Made by a program: the position numbers and the translations under genes. Of a stretch of DNA of 7,022 nt, positions 1 through 6,183 are shown piece after piece (position 1 is the first letter of the stretch; each line of letters opens with the position of its first letter). Origin of the DNA: CBIFWW01 sp966186435 (GTDB lineage: Bacteria; Pseudomonadota; Gammaproteobacteria; Enterobacterales; Enterobacteriaceae); assembly GCA_966186435.1 (NCBI GenBank), contig CBIFWW010000161.1, positions 1 through 7,022 on the forward strand, read 5' to 3'. The notes below the pieces were generated by a model. The model was not told the origin of the DNA and ran no database searches. It saw only the letters and a program-made list of their open reading frames with translations.

Positions 1-1
1 A

Positions 2-844
2 GATAAAACAATAAAAAATTCAAAGTTACACGATAACACTAAATATGAAACAGAAAAAGGATATTTTGAATACACAAAGTTACATAGCAAAGCCAGCCAA
101 TTAATAATAAAAGCTTATAGTAATTGGCAATCAGTGAAAAAAAATCAAACGGCTAATGATTTAGGTGTTAAAACGTTTGCAAATAAAGGTGTGAAATATT
201 ACTTTCCTCAAGACGATTTAAAAGTACCTTATTTCAAAACGCCTAAAAATTCTATTCCTGAAGAGGGAGCATCTCAGGGTGCATTTAAACGGGTAGCGTT
301 TATAGATCCTGGCGACGGTTATGTTCAATTAACATCTGCCAAACGACCTAATAAGACGGGCTTGTATCAGCAACCTGAAGAAATAGGAACGCACAAGGAC
401 CGTGCAGCATCAAATAAAATGGCTGAAGTATTTAAAGGCTATCCGTCTGTATTAGCAGGTTACTTTGTTGATAAGAACACTAATATTGTACGTAATGGCG
501 GTAAGGAGGTGAAGGATATGGTTAATAAGGGAGCAAAACTATCCATCAATGTTTTTAAAAATGCTTGCCTGGATCTTGATAAAATGCATAAAAATGGCAT
601 TTTCCATAGGGATATAAAACCAGCTAATATGGTCATAAAAGATAGCGCTATTGAAAATCCTGAAGCAAAATTTATTGATTTGGATATGGCCGTAACAAAA
701 AATATAGGTGATAAAAATAAAGCGTGTGGCACCCCCGGGTATACAAATAAAGCCCTTTTAAATAGAAAATATAAAAATGCAGATGAAATTGATATGCTCT
801 TAAAATCTTCCGATCAATATGCAATGATAAAAACTCTAATGTAA
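2..844 (+). CDS. Eukaryotic-like Ser/Thr protein kinase, 5' end beyond window, early stop
   Basis: The frame is open from position 2, so the start lies left of the window. The GTG at 134 lacks a ribosome binding site and is probably internal. The visible part is 280 residues. Counting from the GTG codon, the catalytic loop HRDIKPAN is at 158-165 (D160, K162, N165). The magnesium-binding DFG motif is replaced by DLD (182-184), and a GTPGY activation-segment motif is at 199-203. A glycine-rich stretch (EEGASQGAFK, 43-52) precedes a possible ATP-binding lysine near 70, which is tentative. These features indicate a protein kinase probably able to phosphorylate Ser/Thr. Low GC and AT-ending codons contrast with the following genes and suggest horizontal acquisition. 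Small kinases of this type include type III secretion effectors such as the OspG/NleH group, but no secretion signal can be seen here, so an effector role is inference. The frame continues past the stop (see next entry), so this may be a pseudogene. Confidence 0.75.
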   Translation, partial: DKTIKNSKLHDNTKYETEKGYFEYTKLHSKASQLIIKAYSNWQSVKKNQTANDLGVKTFANKGVKYYFPQDDLKVPYFKTPKNSIPEEGASQGAFKRVAFIDPGDGYVQLTSAKRPNKTGLYQQPEEIGTHKDRAASNKMAEVFKGYPSVLAGYFVDKNTNIVRNGGKEVKDMVNKGAKLSINVFKNACLDLDKMHKNGIFHRDIKPANMVIKDSAIENPEAKFIDLDMAVTKNIGDKNKACGTPGYTNKALLNRKYKNADEIDMLLKSSDQYAMIKTLM

Positions 845-866
845 TCATCTAATATAGATTACATTA
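837..866. repeat. Perfect 10-bp inverted repeat spanning the kinase stop codon
   Basis: TAATGTAATC (837-846) and GATTACATTA (857-866) are exact reverse complements separated by 10 bases. The left arm contains the TAA stop at 842-844. The right arm is followed by an A-run rather than a T-run, so it does not look like an intrinsic terminator for the plus strand. Confidence 0.8.
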
Positions 867-1054
867 AAAAAAATATGAAATCTCAATGGAGTATTGACCA
901 AATCGGTTACAAATTTGATGATGAATTCAGTGCTGAAGCTGAATGGATTAATAACAATGTCAAAAATGTTTATCAAGATCAAATAAAAAAATTCTTACAT
1001 GATCCGGCTTCAAATCCTTTAGCCGTTGATCTTGCCGAAGCTTTTGAATTTTAA
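845..1054 (+). pseudogene. In-frame continuation of the kinase gene after an internal TAA
   Basis: Reading on in the kinase frame from the TAA at 842-844 gives 69 sense codons, starting SSNIDYIKKNMKSQW and ending DLAEAFEF, before a second TAA at 1052-1054. Base composition and codon use match the kinase part. The stop falls just after the SDQYAMIKTLM segment, which corresponds to the middle of a kinase C-lobe (around helix F), so the downstream part would supply the remaining C-lobe helices. The simplest reading is one gene of at least 350 codons broken by a point mutation. An in-frame ATG at 875 has no good Shine-Dalgarno sequence, so separate translation is unlikely. Readthrough of the TAA or a sequencing error cannot be excluded. 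Confidence 0.65.
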
Positions 1055-1202
1055 ATCGGCTAGTTTAAAACATGCGTTTGGGAAATATTGGTTGCGCATA
1101 TTCTTATTGGACATCTAACGTGCGCAAGACAGGCGATCTTCCAGAATATGCCTGAATATCCGAACCAGGCATACTCTAGAGATAAATAATTGAATAATAG
1201 TG
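1055..1202. other. Convergent intergenic region and composition boundary
   Basis: This stretch lies between the 3' end of the kinase remnant and the 3' end of rspR. AT-rich accessory DNA gives way to backbone composition here. It holds two inverted repeats. TTGCGCA (1092-1098) pairs with TGCGCAA (1121-1127). TATGCCTG (1147-1154) pairs with CAGGCATA (1166-1173) across 11 bases. The second could end rspR transcription on the minus strand, but no clear T-run follows. I see no convincing gene, integrase remnant or attachment site. Confidence 0.4.
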
Positions 1203-1889
1203 TTACTCTTCGCTAAACCAGTCGAGGTTTTCTTGGCGGATCAGCAAAATGGACTCGCTGATTTCATGGAGGTGCCGGTGCATGGCCCGTTCGGCTTTGT
1301 CTTCATCCCGCAGTTTGAGCGCGCTAAAGATCCCGTGGTGTTGCTCCAGCAGCATATCCGGCGGGGAGACATGATTCAGGCTCATATAACGCACCCGATC
1401 AATGGCGGATTTGATGTTTTCAACCGTATCCCAGGCCAGCTGGCAATCGGCTACCTGAGCCAGGAGCTGGTGGAAGGCATCATCAAGGCCGAAAAAGGCA
1501 TCCTGCTGCTGATGATCGATAGCCAGTTTCTGTTGATAAAGATTCTGTTCTAGCTGGAAAATCTGCTCATCATTGGCCCGTTGTGCGGCCCGGCGTACCA
1601 CCGCGCACTCGATGGCTTCCCGCACAAAGCAGCCGTTACTCACCTGCTGGATCGAGATCTTATTTACATAGCTGCCGCGCTGTGGGCGGATCTGGATCAG
1701 GCCGTTTTCTGCCAGCTTGATAAACGCTTCCCGCACCGGTTGACGAGAAACATCAAAGCGTATCGACACTTCTTTCTCAGACAACGGGGTACCCGGCGGT
1801 ATCAGACACTGCACAATATCCTGGCGCAGGATACGGTAAATCTGTTGATTGACGGGTTGGGTAGGGTTCAGTGGAGTTTCAACGGCCAT
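1203..1889 (-). CDS. rspR: GntR-family (FadR subfamily) transcriptional regulator RspR/YdfH
   Basis: A cytoplasmic DNA-binding regulator of 228 residues, the same length as E. coli RspR (YdfH) and close to it along the whole length, including the identical end WFSEE. The winged helix-turn-helix spans about 13-77, with the GntR signature around SRQPVREAFIKLAENG (48-63). The C-terminal FCD ligand-binding domain covers about 85-215. Its likely metal or ligand residues include D136/D137, H140, H184/H185 and H204/H206, typical of the FadR subfamily. In E. coli this protein is known to repress the rspAB genes; the natural ligand is unclear to me. It lies 88 bases downstream of ydfG on the same strand, suggesting cotranscription. 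The ATG at 1887-1889 is preceded by a modest TTAGG ribosome binding site and matches the family start. Confidence 0.95.
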   Translation of the reverse strand: MAVETPLNPTQPVNQQIYRILRQDIVQCLIPPGTPLSEKEVSIRFDVSRQPVREAFIKLAENGLIQIRPQRGSYVNKISIQQVSNGCFVREAIECAVVRRAAQRANDEQIFQLEQNLYQQKLAIDHQQQDAFFGLDDAFHQLLAQVADCQLAWDTVENIKSAIDRVRYMSLNHVSPPDMLLEQHHGIFSALKLRDEDKAERAMHRHLHEISESILLIRQENLDWFSEE

Positions 1890-1950
1890 GTCATTATTTA
1901 CCTAAGAGTTAACTGATGAATTTAACCACATTTAATGATGTTCTCCCAAG

Positions 1951-1966
1951 CCCGGCATCCGCCGGG
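1951..1966. terminator. GC-rich hairpin between ydfG and rspR
   Basis: CCCGGC (1951-1956) and GCCGGG (1961-1966) form a perfect 6-bp stem with a 4-base loop, just downstream of the ydfG stop on the minus strand. No T-run follows it, so full termination is unlikely. It may lower read-through into rspR or stabilise the ydfG message. Confidence 0.4.
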
Positions 1967-1977
1967 AAAGGAGGCAA

Positions 1978-2727
1978 TTACGCCTTACGGTGCACACTTA
2001 ACCCGGCGTAGGTCTGGGTAACCGGCATCATCTCAAGGGTGTTGATATTCACATGCGCTGGCAGGTTAGCCACCCACCACACTGCTTCTGTCACATCCTC
2101 TGCCGTTAGGGCATCGGTGTTGTGATAGGTTTTATCAGCTTTGTCGTCATCACCTTTGAAACGCACGTTGGAAAACTCCGTACCGCCCACCAGACCCGGC
2201 TCGATATCGGTGACGCGAACGGCGGTGCCATGCAAATCAGTACGCAGGTTCAGGCTGAACTGGCGTACAAAGGCTTTGGTAGCGCCATAAACGTTGCCAC
2301 CGGCATAGGGCCAGCTGCCTGCGGTGGATCCGAGGTTGATAATGTGACCGCGGTTGCGCCCCACCATCCCCGGCAATACGGCGCGGGTCATGTATACCAG
2401 GCCTTTGTTATTGGTATCAATCATGGTGTCCCAGTCGTCAATATCGGCACGGTGGGCCGGCTCCAGCCCCAGTGCCAGCCCGGCGTTATTAACCAGGATA
2501 TCGATGTTTTGCCAGCCGGCAGGTAAACCCGCCAGCATGGTTTCGATGGCGGCGCGATTACGCACATCCAGTTGCGCGGTTAACAGACTGTCGCCTAATT
2601 CGTCCTTCAACTCCGTCAGTCGTTCCTGGCGGCGGCCAGTAGCAATCACTTTATGGCCGTTGGCGATAAAACGACGGGTAATACATTCACCAAACCCGGC
2701 AGTAGCACCGGTTACCAAAATAATCAT
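1978..2727 (-). CDS. ydfG: NADP-dependent 3-hydroxy acid dehydrogenase YdfG (SDR family)
   Basis: A cytoplasmic short-chain dehydrogenase/reductase of 249 residues (E. coli 248). In E. coli YdfG oxidises 3-hydroxy acids, including serine and L-allo-threonine, with NADP and reduces malonic semialdehyde in pyrimidine catabolism. The Rossmann motif TGATAGFG is at 6-13, followed by GRR at 31-33, whose arginines fit NADP(H) preference. NNAG is at 80-83, and the catalytic set is N107, S134, Y147 and K151 (YGATK). The frame can be extended five codons upstream to a TTG at 2742. However, GAGGA lies 8 bases before the ATG at 2727 and would sit inside that longer reading, and the ATG gives the family N-terminus MIILVTG. 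It diverges from dcp and is followed by rspR, as in E. coli. Confidence 0.96.
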   Translation of the reverse strand: MIILVTGATAGFGECITRRFIANGHKVIATGRRQERLTELKDELGDSLLTAQLDVRNRAAIETMLAGLPAGWQNIDILVNNAGLALGLEPAHRADIDDWDTMIDTNNKGLVYMTRAVLPGMVGRNRGHIINLGSTAGSWPYAGGNVYGATKAFVRQFSLNLRTDLHGTAVRVTDIEPGLVGGTEFSNVRFKGDDDKADKTYHNTDALTAEDVTEAVWWVANLPAHVNINTLEMMPVTQTYAGLSVHRKA

Positions 2728-2753
2728 CTGCCTGTTCCTCAACGCTTTTTAAG

Positions 2754-2769
2754 TGGTATTACCATACCA
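2754..2769. promoter_or_regulatory. Operator-like palindrome fitting the FadR-subfamily consensus
   Basis: TGGTAT (2754-2759) and ATACCA (2764-2769) form a perfect inverted repeat with a 4-base spacer. Within it, TGGTATTACCA (2754-2764) matches the pattern TNGTNNNACNA described for FadR-type GntR regulators. The site lies 26 bases upstream of the ydfG start and just downstream of a possible ydfG promoter, a good position for repression. RspR, encoded next to ydfG and of the right subfamily, is the obvious candidate to bind. That assignment is inference. Confidence 0.5.
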
Positions 2770-2770
2770 T

Positions 2771-2798
2771 GCCATAGGTGTTTTCGCCTGCGCTGCAA
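2771..2798 (-). promoter_or_regulatory. Possible ydfG-rspR promoter
   Basis: On the minus strand, TTGCAG (2793-2798) resembles a -35 box and TATGGC (2771-2776) a weak -10 box, with a 16-base spacer. The transcription start would fall in or near the operator-like palindrome at 2754-2769. For dcp, going the other way, TATAAC at 2841-2846 is a possible -10 box but no good -35 box lies at the right distance. Confidence 0.3.
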
Positions 2799-2872
2799 CA
2801 GGTTTTCTACCATTGCTGATAGGGCTTCAGGCGCTTAAGCTATAACTTTGGCACAAAATAGAGTGAGTCACG

Positions 2873-4918
2873 ATGGTTATGCTTAATCCCTTTAGCGAAG
2901 TCAGTTTGTTGCCTTATCAGGCCCCGCGTTTTGACATTATTGACGACAGCCATTATCAGCCCGCCTTTGACAGCGCGCTGGCGGCTAAACGTGCCGAGCT
3001 ACAGGCCATCGCCGCGCAGACCGGGCCTGTGACCTTCGACAATACGTTGCTGGCCCTGGAGGCCAGCGGCGAAGCACTCACCCGGGTGTGCAACGTATTT
3101 TTTGCCCTGTCTTCAGCTCATACCAACGACACATTAATTGCCCTGGATGAGACTTTCTCTGCGCAACTTGCGGCCCTGGCCGATGAAATCTACCTAAACG
3201 AAGCGCTGTTTGCCCGGGTGGATACGCTGTACCAACAGCGGGAAGAGCTTGGCCTAGAGCCGGAATCCCTGCGTTTATTAGCTGTTACCCACCAGCGGTT
3301 TATTCTCGCCGGGGCCAAGTTATCTATTGAAGATAAAACCCGCCTGGCGGCCATTAATCAGCAGCTGGCACGTCTCAGCAGCCAGTTTAACCACCGGTTA
3401 CTACAGGCCGCCAAACAGGGCGGATTAGCAGTGGCTGAAGAGGCCGGATTGTTAGGGCTGAGCGCTGCCGAAAAAGCGGTGGCCCGCCAGGCCGCACAGG
3501 CGAAAGGTAGTGACGATGCAGGCTATCTGACCCTGTTCAACACCACCCAACAGCCGTTACTAGGGGATATGGAAAACCGTACCACCCGCGAAGCGTTGTT
3601 CAACGCCAGCTGGCTACGCTGCCAAAAAGGCGACAGTGTGGATACTCAGGCTTTAGTGCTGGAAATGGCGGCGTTACGGGCCGAGAAAGCCGCTTTGTTG
3701 GGTTACCCCAGTTACAGCGCCTGGAGCGTGGCCGACCAAATGGCCGCTGAACCCGCCGCAGCCCTGGGCTTTATGCGGGGGATTGCCCCCAAGGCCCGCA
3801 GCCGTGCCGAACAGGAGCAGGCCCGGATCCAGGCGGCCATAGATGCCCAGGGTGAACACTTCCAGCTTCAGGCCTGGGATTGGGATTTTTATGCCCGTCA
3901 GGTACGCCAGCAGCAGTGGCAGTTGGAGGACAGCCAAATCCGCTCGTGGTTTGCCTTGGACAATGTGCTGGAGAAAGGGGTTTTTTACGCGGCCAGTACG
4001 CTTTTCGGCCTGCGATTTGTCGAGCGTTTTGATATTCCGGTCTATCACCCGGATGTACGGGTGTGGGAAATCTTCGACCGAGACGGGCGCGGCATAGCGT
4101 TGTTCTATGGCGACTATTACACCCGGGACAGTAAATCCGGCGGGGCGTGGATGGGGAACTTTGTCGAGCAATCCACCCTTAATCAGGCCGATCCGGTGAT
4201 TTACAATGTGTGCAACTACACCAAACCGGCCCAAGGGGAAGCGGCGTTGCTGAGCTGGGATGATGTGATCACCCTGTTCCATGAGTTTGGTCATACCCTA
4301 CACGGCCTGTTTGCCAGCCAGCGCTATGCCAGCCTTTCTGGCACCAACACCCCGCGGGATTTTGTCGAGTTCCCTTCGCAAATCAACGAGCACTGGGCCA
4401 GTCACCCGGAGGTGTTTGCCCATTACGCCCGTCATCACCAAACCGGTGAAGCGATGCCGGAAGCGCTGCGGGAGAAAATCTTCAGCGCCAGCAAATTTAA
4501 TAAGGGCTACGACATGACGGAGCTGCTGGCCGCCGCGTTGCTGGATATGCGCTGGCACGGCCTGGCTCCCGCAGATATCCCGGCGGATGTGGATGCCTTC
4601 GAGCAGCAAATTTTGGCCCAGGAGGGGGTGGATCTTGCCTGTGTTCCCCCGCGTTATCGCAGCAGTTTCTTCGCCCATATCTGGGGTGGCGGCTATGCCG
4701 CCGGGTATTACGCCTATCTATGGACTCAAATGCTGGCGGACGACGGCTACCAGTGGTTTGTGGAGCAGGGCGGTTTAACCCCAGAAAACGGTCAACGTTT
4801 CCGTGAAGCGATTTTGTCGAAAGGGAATAGCGCAGATTTAGCGGCGCTTTACCGGGAGTGGCGCGGCCATGATCCATTGATTGAACCAATGATAAATAAT
4901 CGCGGATTAAGTGCGTAA
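2873..4918 (+). CDS. dcp: Dipeptidyl carboxypeptidase Dcp (M3 metallopeptidase)
   Basis: A zinc peptidase of the thimet oligopeptidase family (M3) that removes dipeptides from the C-terminus of peptides and takes part in late peptide breakdown. At 681 residues it equals E. coli Dcp in length and aligns closely, especially from about residue 380 onward. The zinc site HEFGH is at 470-474 (H470, E471 catalytic base, H474), with the third ligand E499 in FVEFPSQINEHW. The substrate-pocket region with GGGYAAGYYAYLW is near the C-terminus. No signal peptide or membrane segment is visible, fitting a cytoplasmic enzyme. The ATG at 2873 has a weak GTGAG-type ribosome binding site. An in-frame ATG at 2879 is possible, but the first start matches the family length. 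The gene is transcribed away from ydfG and stands alone, with a hairpin just after the stop. Confidence 0.97.
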   Translation: MVMLNPFSEVSLLPYQAPRFDIIDDSHYQPAFDSALAAKRAELQAIAAQTGPVTFDNTLLALEASGEALTRVCNVFFALSSAHTNDTLIALDETFSAQLAALADEIYLNEALFARVDTLYQQREELGLEPESLRLLAVTHQRFILAGAKLSIEDKTRLAAINQQLARLSSQFNHRLLQAAKQGGLAVAEEAGLLGLSAAEKAVARQAAQAKGSDDAGYLTLFNTTQQPLLGDMENRTTREALFNASWLRCQKGDSVDTQALVLEMAALRAEKAALLGYPSYSAWSVADQMAAEPAAALGFMRGIAPKARSRAEQEQARIQAAIDAQGEHFQLQAWDWDFYARQVRQQQWQLEDSQIRSWFALDNVLEKGVFYAASTLFGLRFVERFDIPVYHPDVRVWEIFDRDGRGIALFYGDYYTRDSKSGGAWMGNFVEQSTLNQADPVIYNVCNYTKPAQGEAALLSWDDVITLFHEFGHTLHGLFASQRYASLSGTNTPRDFVEFPSQINEHWASHPEVFAHYARHHQTGEAMPEALREKIFSASKFNKGYDMTELLAAALLDMRWHGLAPADIPADVDAFEQQILAQEGVDLACVPPRYRSSFFAHIWGGGYAAGYYAYLWTQMLADDGYQWFVEQGGLTPENGQRFREAILSKGNSADLAALYREWRGHDPLIEPMINNRGLSA

Positions 4919-4931
4919 TTATTATTCCCGA

Positions 4932-4957
4932 GCAGAGGTAAAACACCTTACCTCTGC
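4932..4957. terminator. Hairpin downstream of dcp
   Basis: GCAGAGGTAA (4932-4941) and TTACCTCTGC (4948-4957) form a perfect 10-bp stem with a 6-base loop, 13 bases past the dcp stop. No T-run follows on either strand, so it is an atypical terminator or a 3'-end stabilising structure. It lies between convergent dcp and the small minus-strand gene and could serve both. Confidence 0.55.
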
Positions 4958-5072
4958 GCGCCCTAATTCAACCCAGCTATTGCCAGGAAACGTCATAAGG
5001 GAGGAAGAGTACAAGGATTGCGGTAACGTTATTAGCTGACACGCGCCGCATTAATTACATAAAGCATGACGG

Positions 5073-5246
5073 TTAAACCTCAGGCAGCGTGTGGCAACTC
5101 ACCATTTTTAGTGGATTCACCGAATTCATATTCCGGCACTGGGGGTCATCGGTCATCATCACTTCGATTAAATGCATGATCAGCCCTTCGAGGAAAAACG
5201 CACTCAAGGCAACCAGGGCCAGCCAGAGGTATTTTTTTGGAAACAT
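5073..5246 (-). CDS. Small single-span membrane protein, 57 residues, not recognised
   Basis: The protein starts MFPKKYLWLALVAL and ends SCHTLPEV. Two lysines at 4-5 precede a hydrophobic stretch at about 6-29, fitting a single inner-membrane helix or an uncleaved signal anchor. A polar tail follows, with two cysteines (C37, C51) that would lie outside the cytoplasm if the positive-inside rule holds. The ATG at 5244-5246 is preceded by AAGG 4 bases away and by AAAGGA further up, a better initiation context than the overlapping plus-strand frame has. The gene is convergent with dcp and divergent from leuE. A possible promoter lies upstream. I do not recognise the family, and function is unknown. 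That it is a real gene rests on the ribosome binding site, the basic-then-hydrophobic N-terminus and the otherwise empty gap. Confidence 0.55.
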   Translation of the reverse strand: MFPKKYLWLALVALSAFFLEGLIMHLIEVMMTDDPQCRNMNSVNPLKMVSCHTLPEV

Positions 5247-5529
5247 CGCGCCTTATATTCCTTTGTATTGGGTGAGAATTGAGTGCTATCTGGCGCGTCC
5301 TGGCGACCGTTTAATTGTGCCGAGTATTGGCGCGGCAAATGTAACCTAAGCCATTGTAACTTGTAAATCCTGTACCGCTAAGTTTGCGGCCTTGGCTGCG
5401 AAAATTAGCCACCACAAAGGATGCGGGGCATCCATGAAAGCGCTATGATACTGCGGCTTTTGCAGTACAAGTTATTGGCATTTATTGAGTGCCTGGCGGG
5501 TTTATTCTGCTGTGGGAGGGAGATCGGAC
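5247..5529. other. Divergent intergenic region upstream of leuE
   Basis: This region separates the minus-strand small membrane protein gene from leuE. It contains a perfect short hairpin, GGATGC (5419-5424) against GCATCC (5428-5433) with a 3-base loop. A possible leuE -10 box, TATGAT, is at 5444-5449, without a clear -35 box. A 31-codon leucine-rich ORF at 5445-5540 overlaps the leuE start. A GGGAGGG ribosome binding site for leuE is at 5514-5520. In E. coli leuE is leucine-inducible through Lrp, so Lrp sites may be present, but I cannot identify one by eye. Confidence 0.4.
5339..5367 (-). promoter_or_regulatory. Possible promoter for the 57-residue membrane protein gene
   Basis: On the minus strand, TTTACA (5362-5367, -35-like) and TTACAT (5339-5344, weak -10-like) are separated by 17 bases, about 90 bases upstream of the small gene's start. 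The -35 box is good and the -10 box is poor. Confidence 0.25.
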
Positions 5530-6168
5530 GTGTTTGCTGACTATGGTGTACTGAATTTCTGGACCTATGTGGCCGGGGCAATTTTTATCGTATTGCTTCC
5601 AGGGCCGAACACATTATTTGTTCTGAAAACCGGTATTTCTCACGGCATTAAGCGGGGCTATCTGGCAGCGTTGGCCATCTTTATTGGTGATGCTGTCCTG
5701 ATGCTGTGTGCCTGGGCTGGTGTTGCCACCCTTATCAAAACCACGCCGATTTTATTTAACGTGGTGCGCTATTTAGGGGCCTTCTATCTGCTTTATTTGG
5801 GTGGGCGTATTTTATATGGTGCGCTTACCAATAAAGGCGAGCATATTCACGGGGATAAATCGCCGGGCAGCGCCATATTTAAACGCGCCCTGGTATTAAG
5901 CCTGACTAACCCGAAAGCCATTCTGTTTTACGTCTCTTTCTTTGTGCAGTTTATTGATGTGAATGCCCCGCATACCGGCCTGCCGTTCCTGATCCTGGCG
6001 CTGGTTCTGGAGCTGATCAGTTTCTGCTACCTGACATTCTTAATCTTGTCAGGGGCATTTATTACCCAATACATTAAAAGCAAAAAGAAACTCGCCAAAC
6101 TGGGCAACAGCCTGATTGGCCTGTTGTTCCTTGGGTTTGCTGCCCGCCTGGCTACCCTTCAATCCTGA
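5530..6168 (+). CDS. leuE: Leucine exporter LeuE (LysE/RhtB family)
   Basis: An inner-membrane exporter that in E. coli expels leucine and some other amino acids and analogues, probably driven by the proton gradient. Starting at GTG 5530 it has 212 residues, exactly the E. coli length, and the same end ARLATLQS. Hydrophobic segments at about 9-32, 43-70, 77-98, 116-142, 151-177 and 190-208 fit the roughly six-helix LysE/RhtB fold. The conserved PGPNT is at 24-28 and LTNPKA at 125-130. The frame runs on upstream to a TTG at 5485, but GGGAGGG (5514-5520) lies 9 bases before the GTG, and the GTG gives the family N-terminus MFADYGVLNFWTY. It is a single gene with no partner. Downstream, a decayed IS element sits between the stop and the nearest good terminator. 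Confidence 0.95.
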   Translation: MFADYGVLNFWTYVAGAIFIVLLPGPNTLFVLKTGISHGIKRGYLAALAIFIGDAVLMLCAWAGVATLIKTTPILFNVVRYLGAFYLLYLGGRILYGALTNKGEHIHGDKSPGSAIFKRALVLSLTNPKAILFYVSFFVQFIDVNAPHTGLPFLILALVLELISFCYLTFLILSGAFITQYIKSKKKLAKLGNSLIGLLFLGFAARLATLQS

Positions 6169-6183
6169 GGTGCTATCTGGTGA

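Noticed and set aside
1200..1916. Plus-strand ORFs across rspR
   Set aside because: Antisense to a clear, full-length GntR regulator.
2728..2742. Longer YdfG start at TTG 2742
   Set aside because: The ribosome binding site for the ATG at 2727 lies inside this extension, and the family begins at MI-LVTG.
3674..4946. Large minus-strand ORFs within dcp
   Set aside because: Antisense shadows of a GC-rich coding gene, with no family resemblance or ribosome binding sites.
5089..5349. Plus-strand 86-codon ORF between dcp and leuE
   Set aside because: No ribosome binding site, no recognisable domain, and it lies antisense to the better-supported 57-residue membrane protein.
5485..5529. Longer LeuE start at TTG 5485
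   Set aside because: The strong GGGAGGG site precedes the GTG at 5530, which gives the family length of 212 residues.
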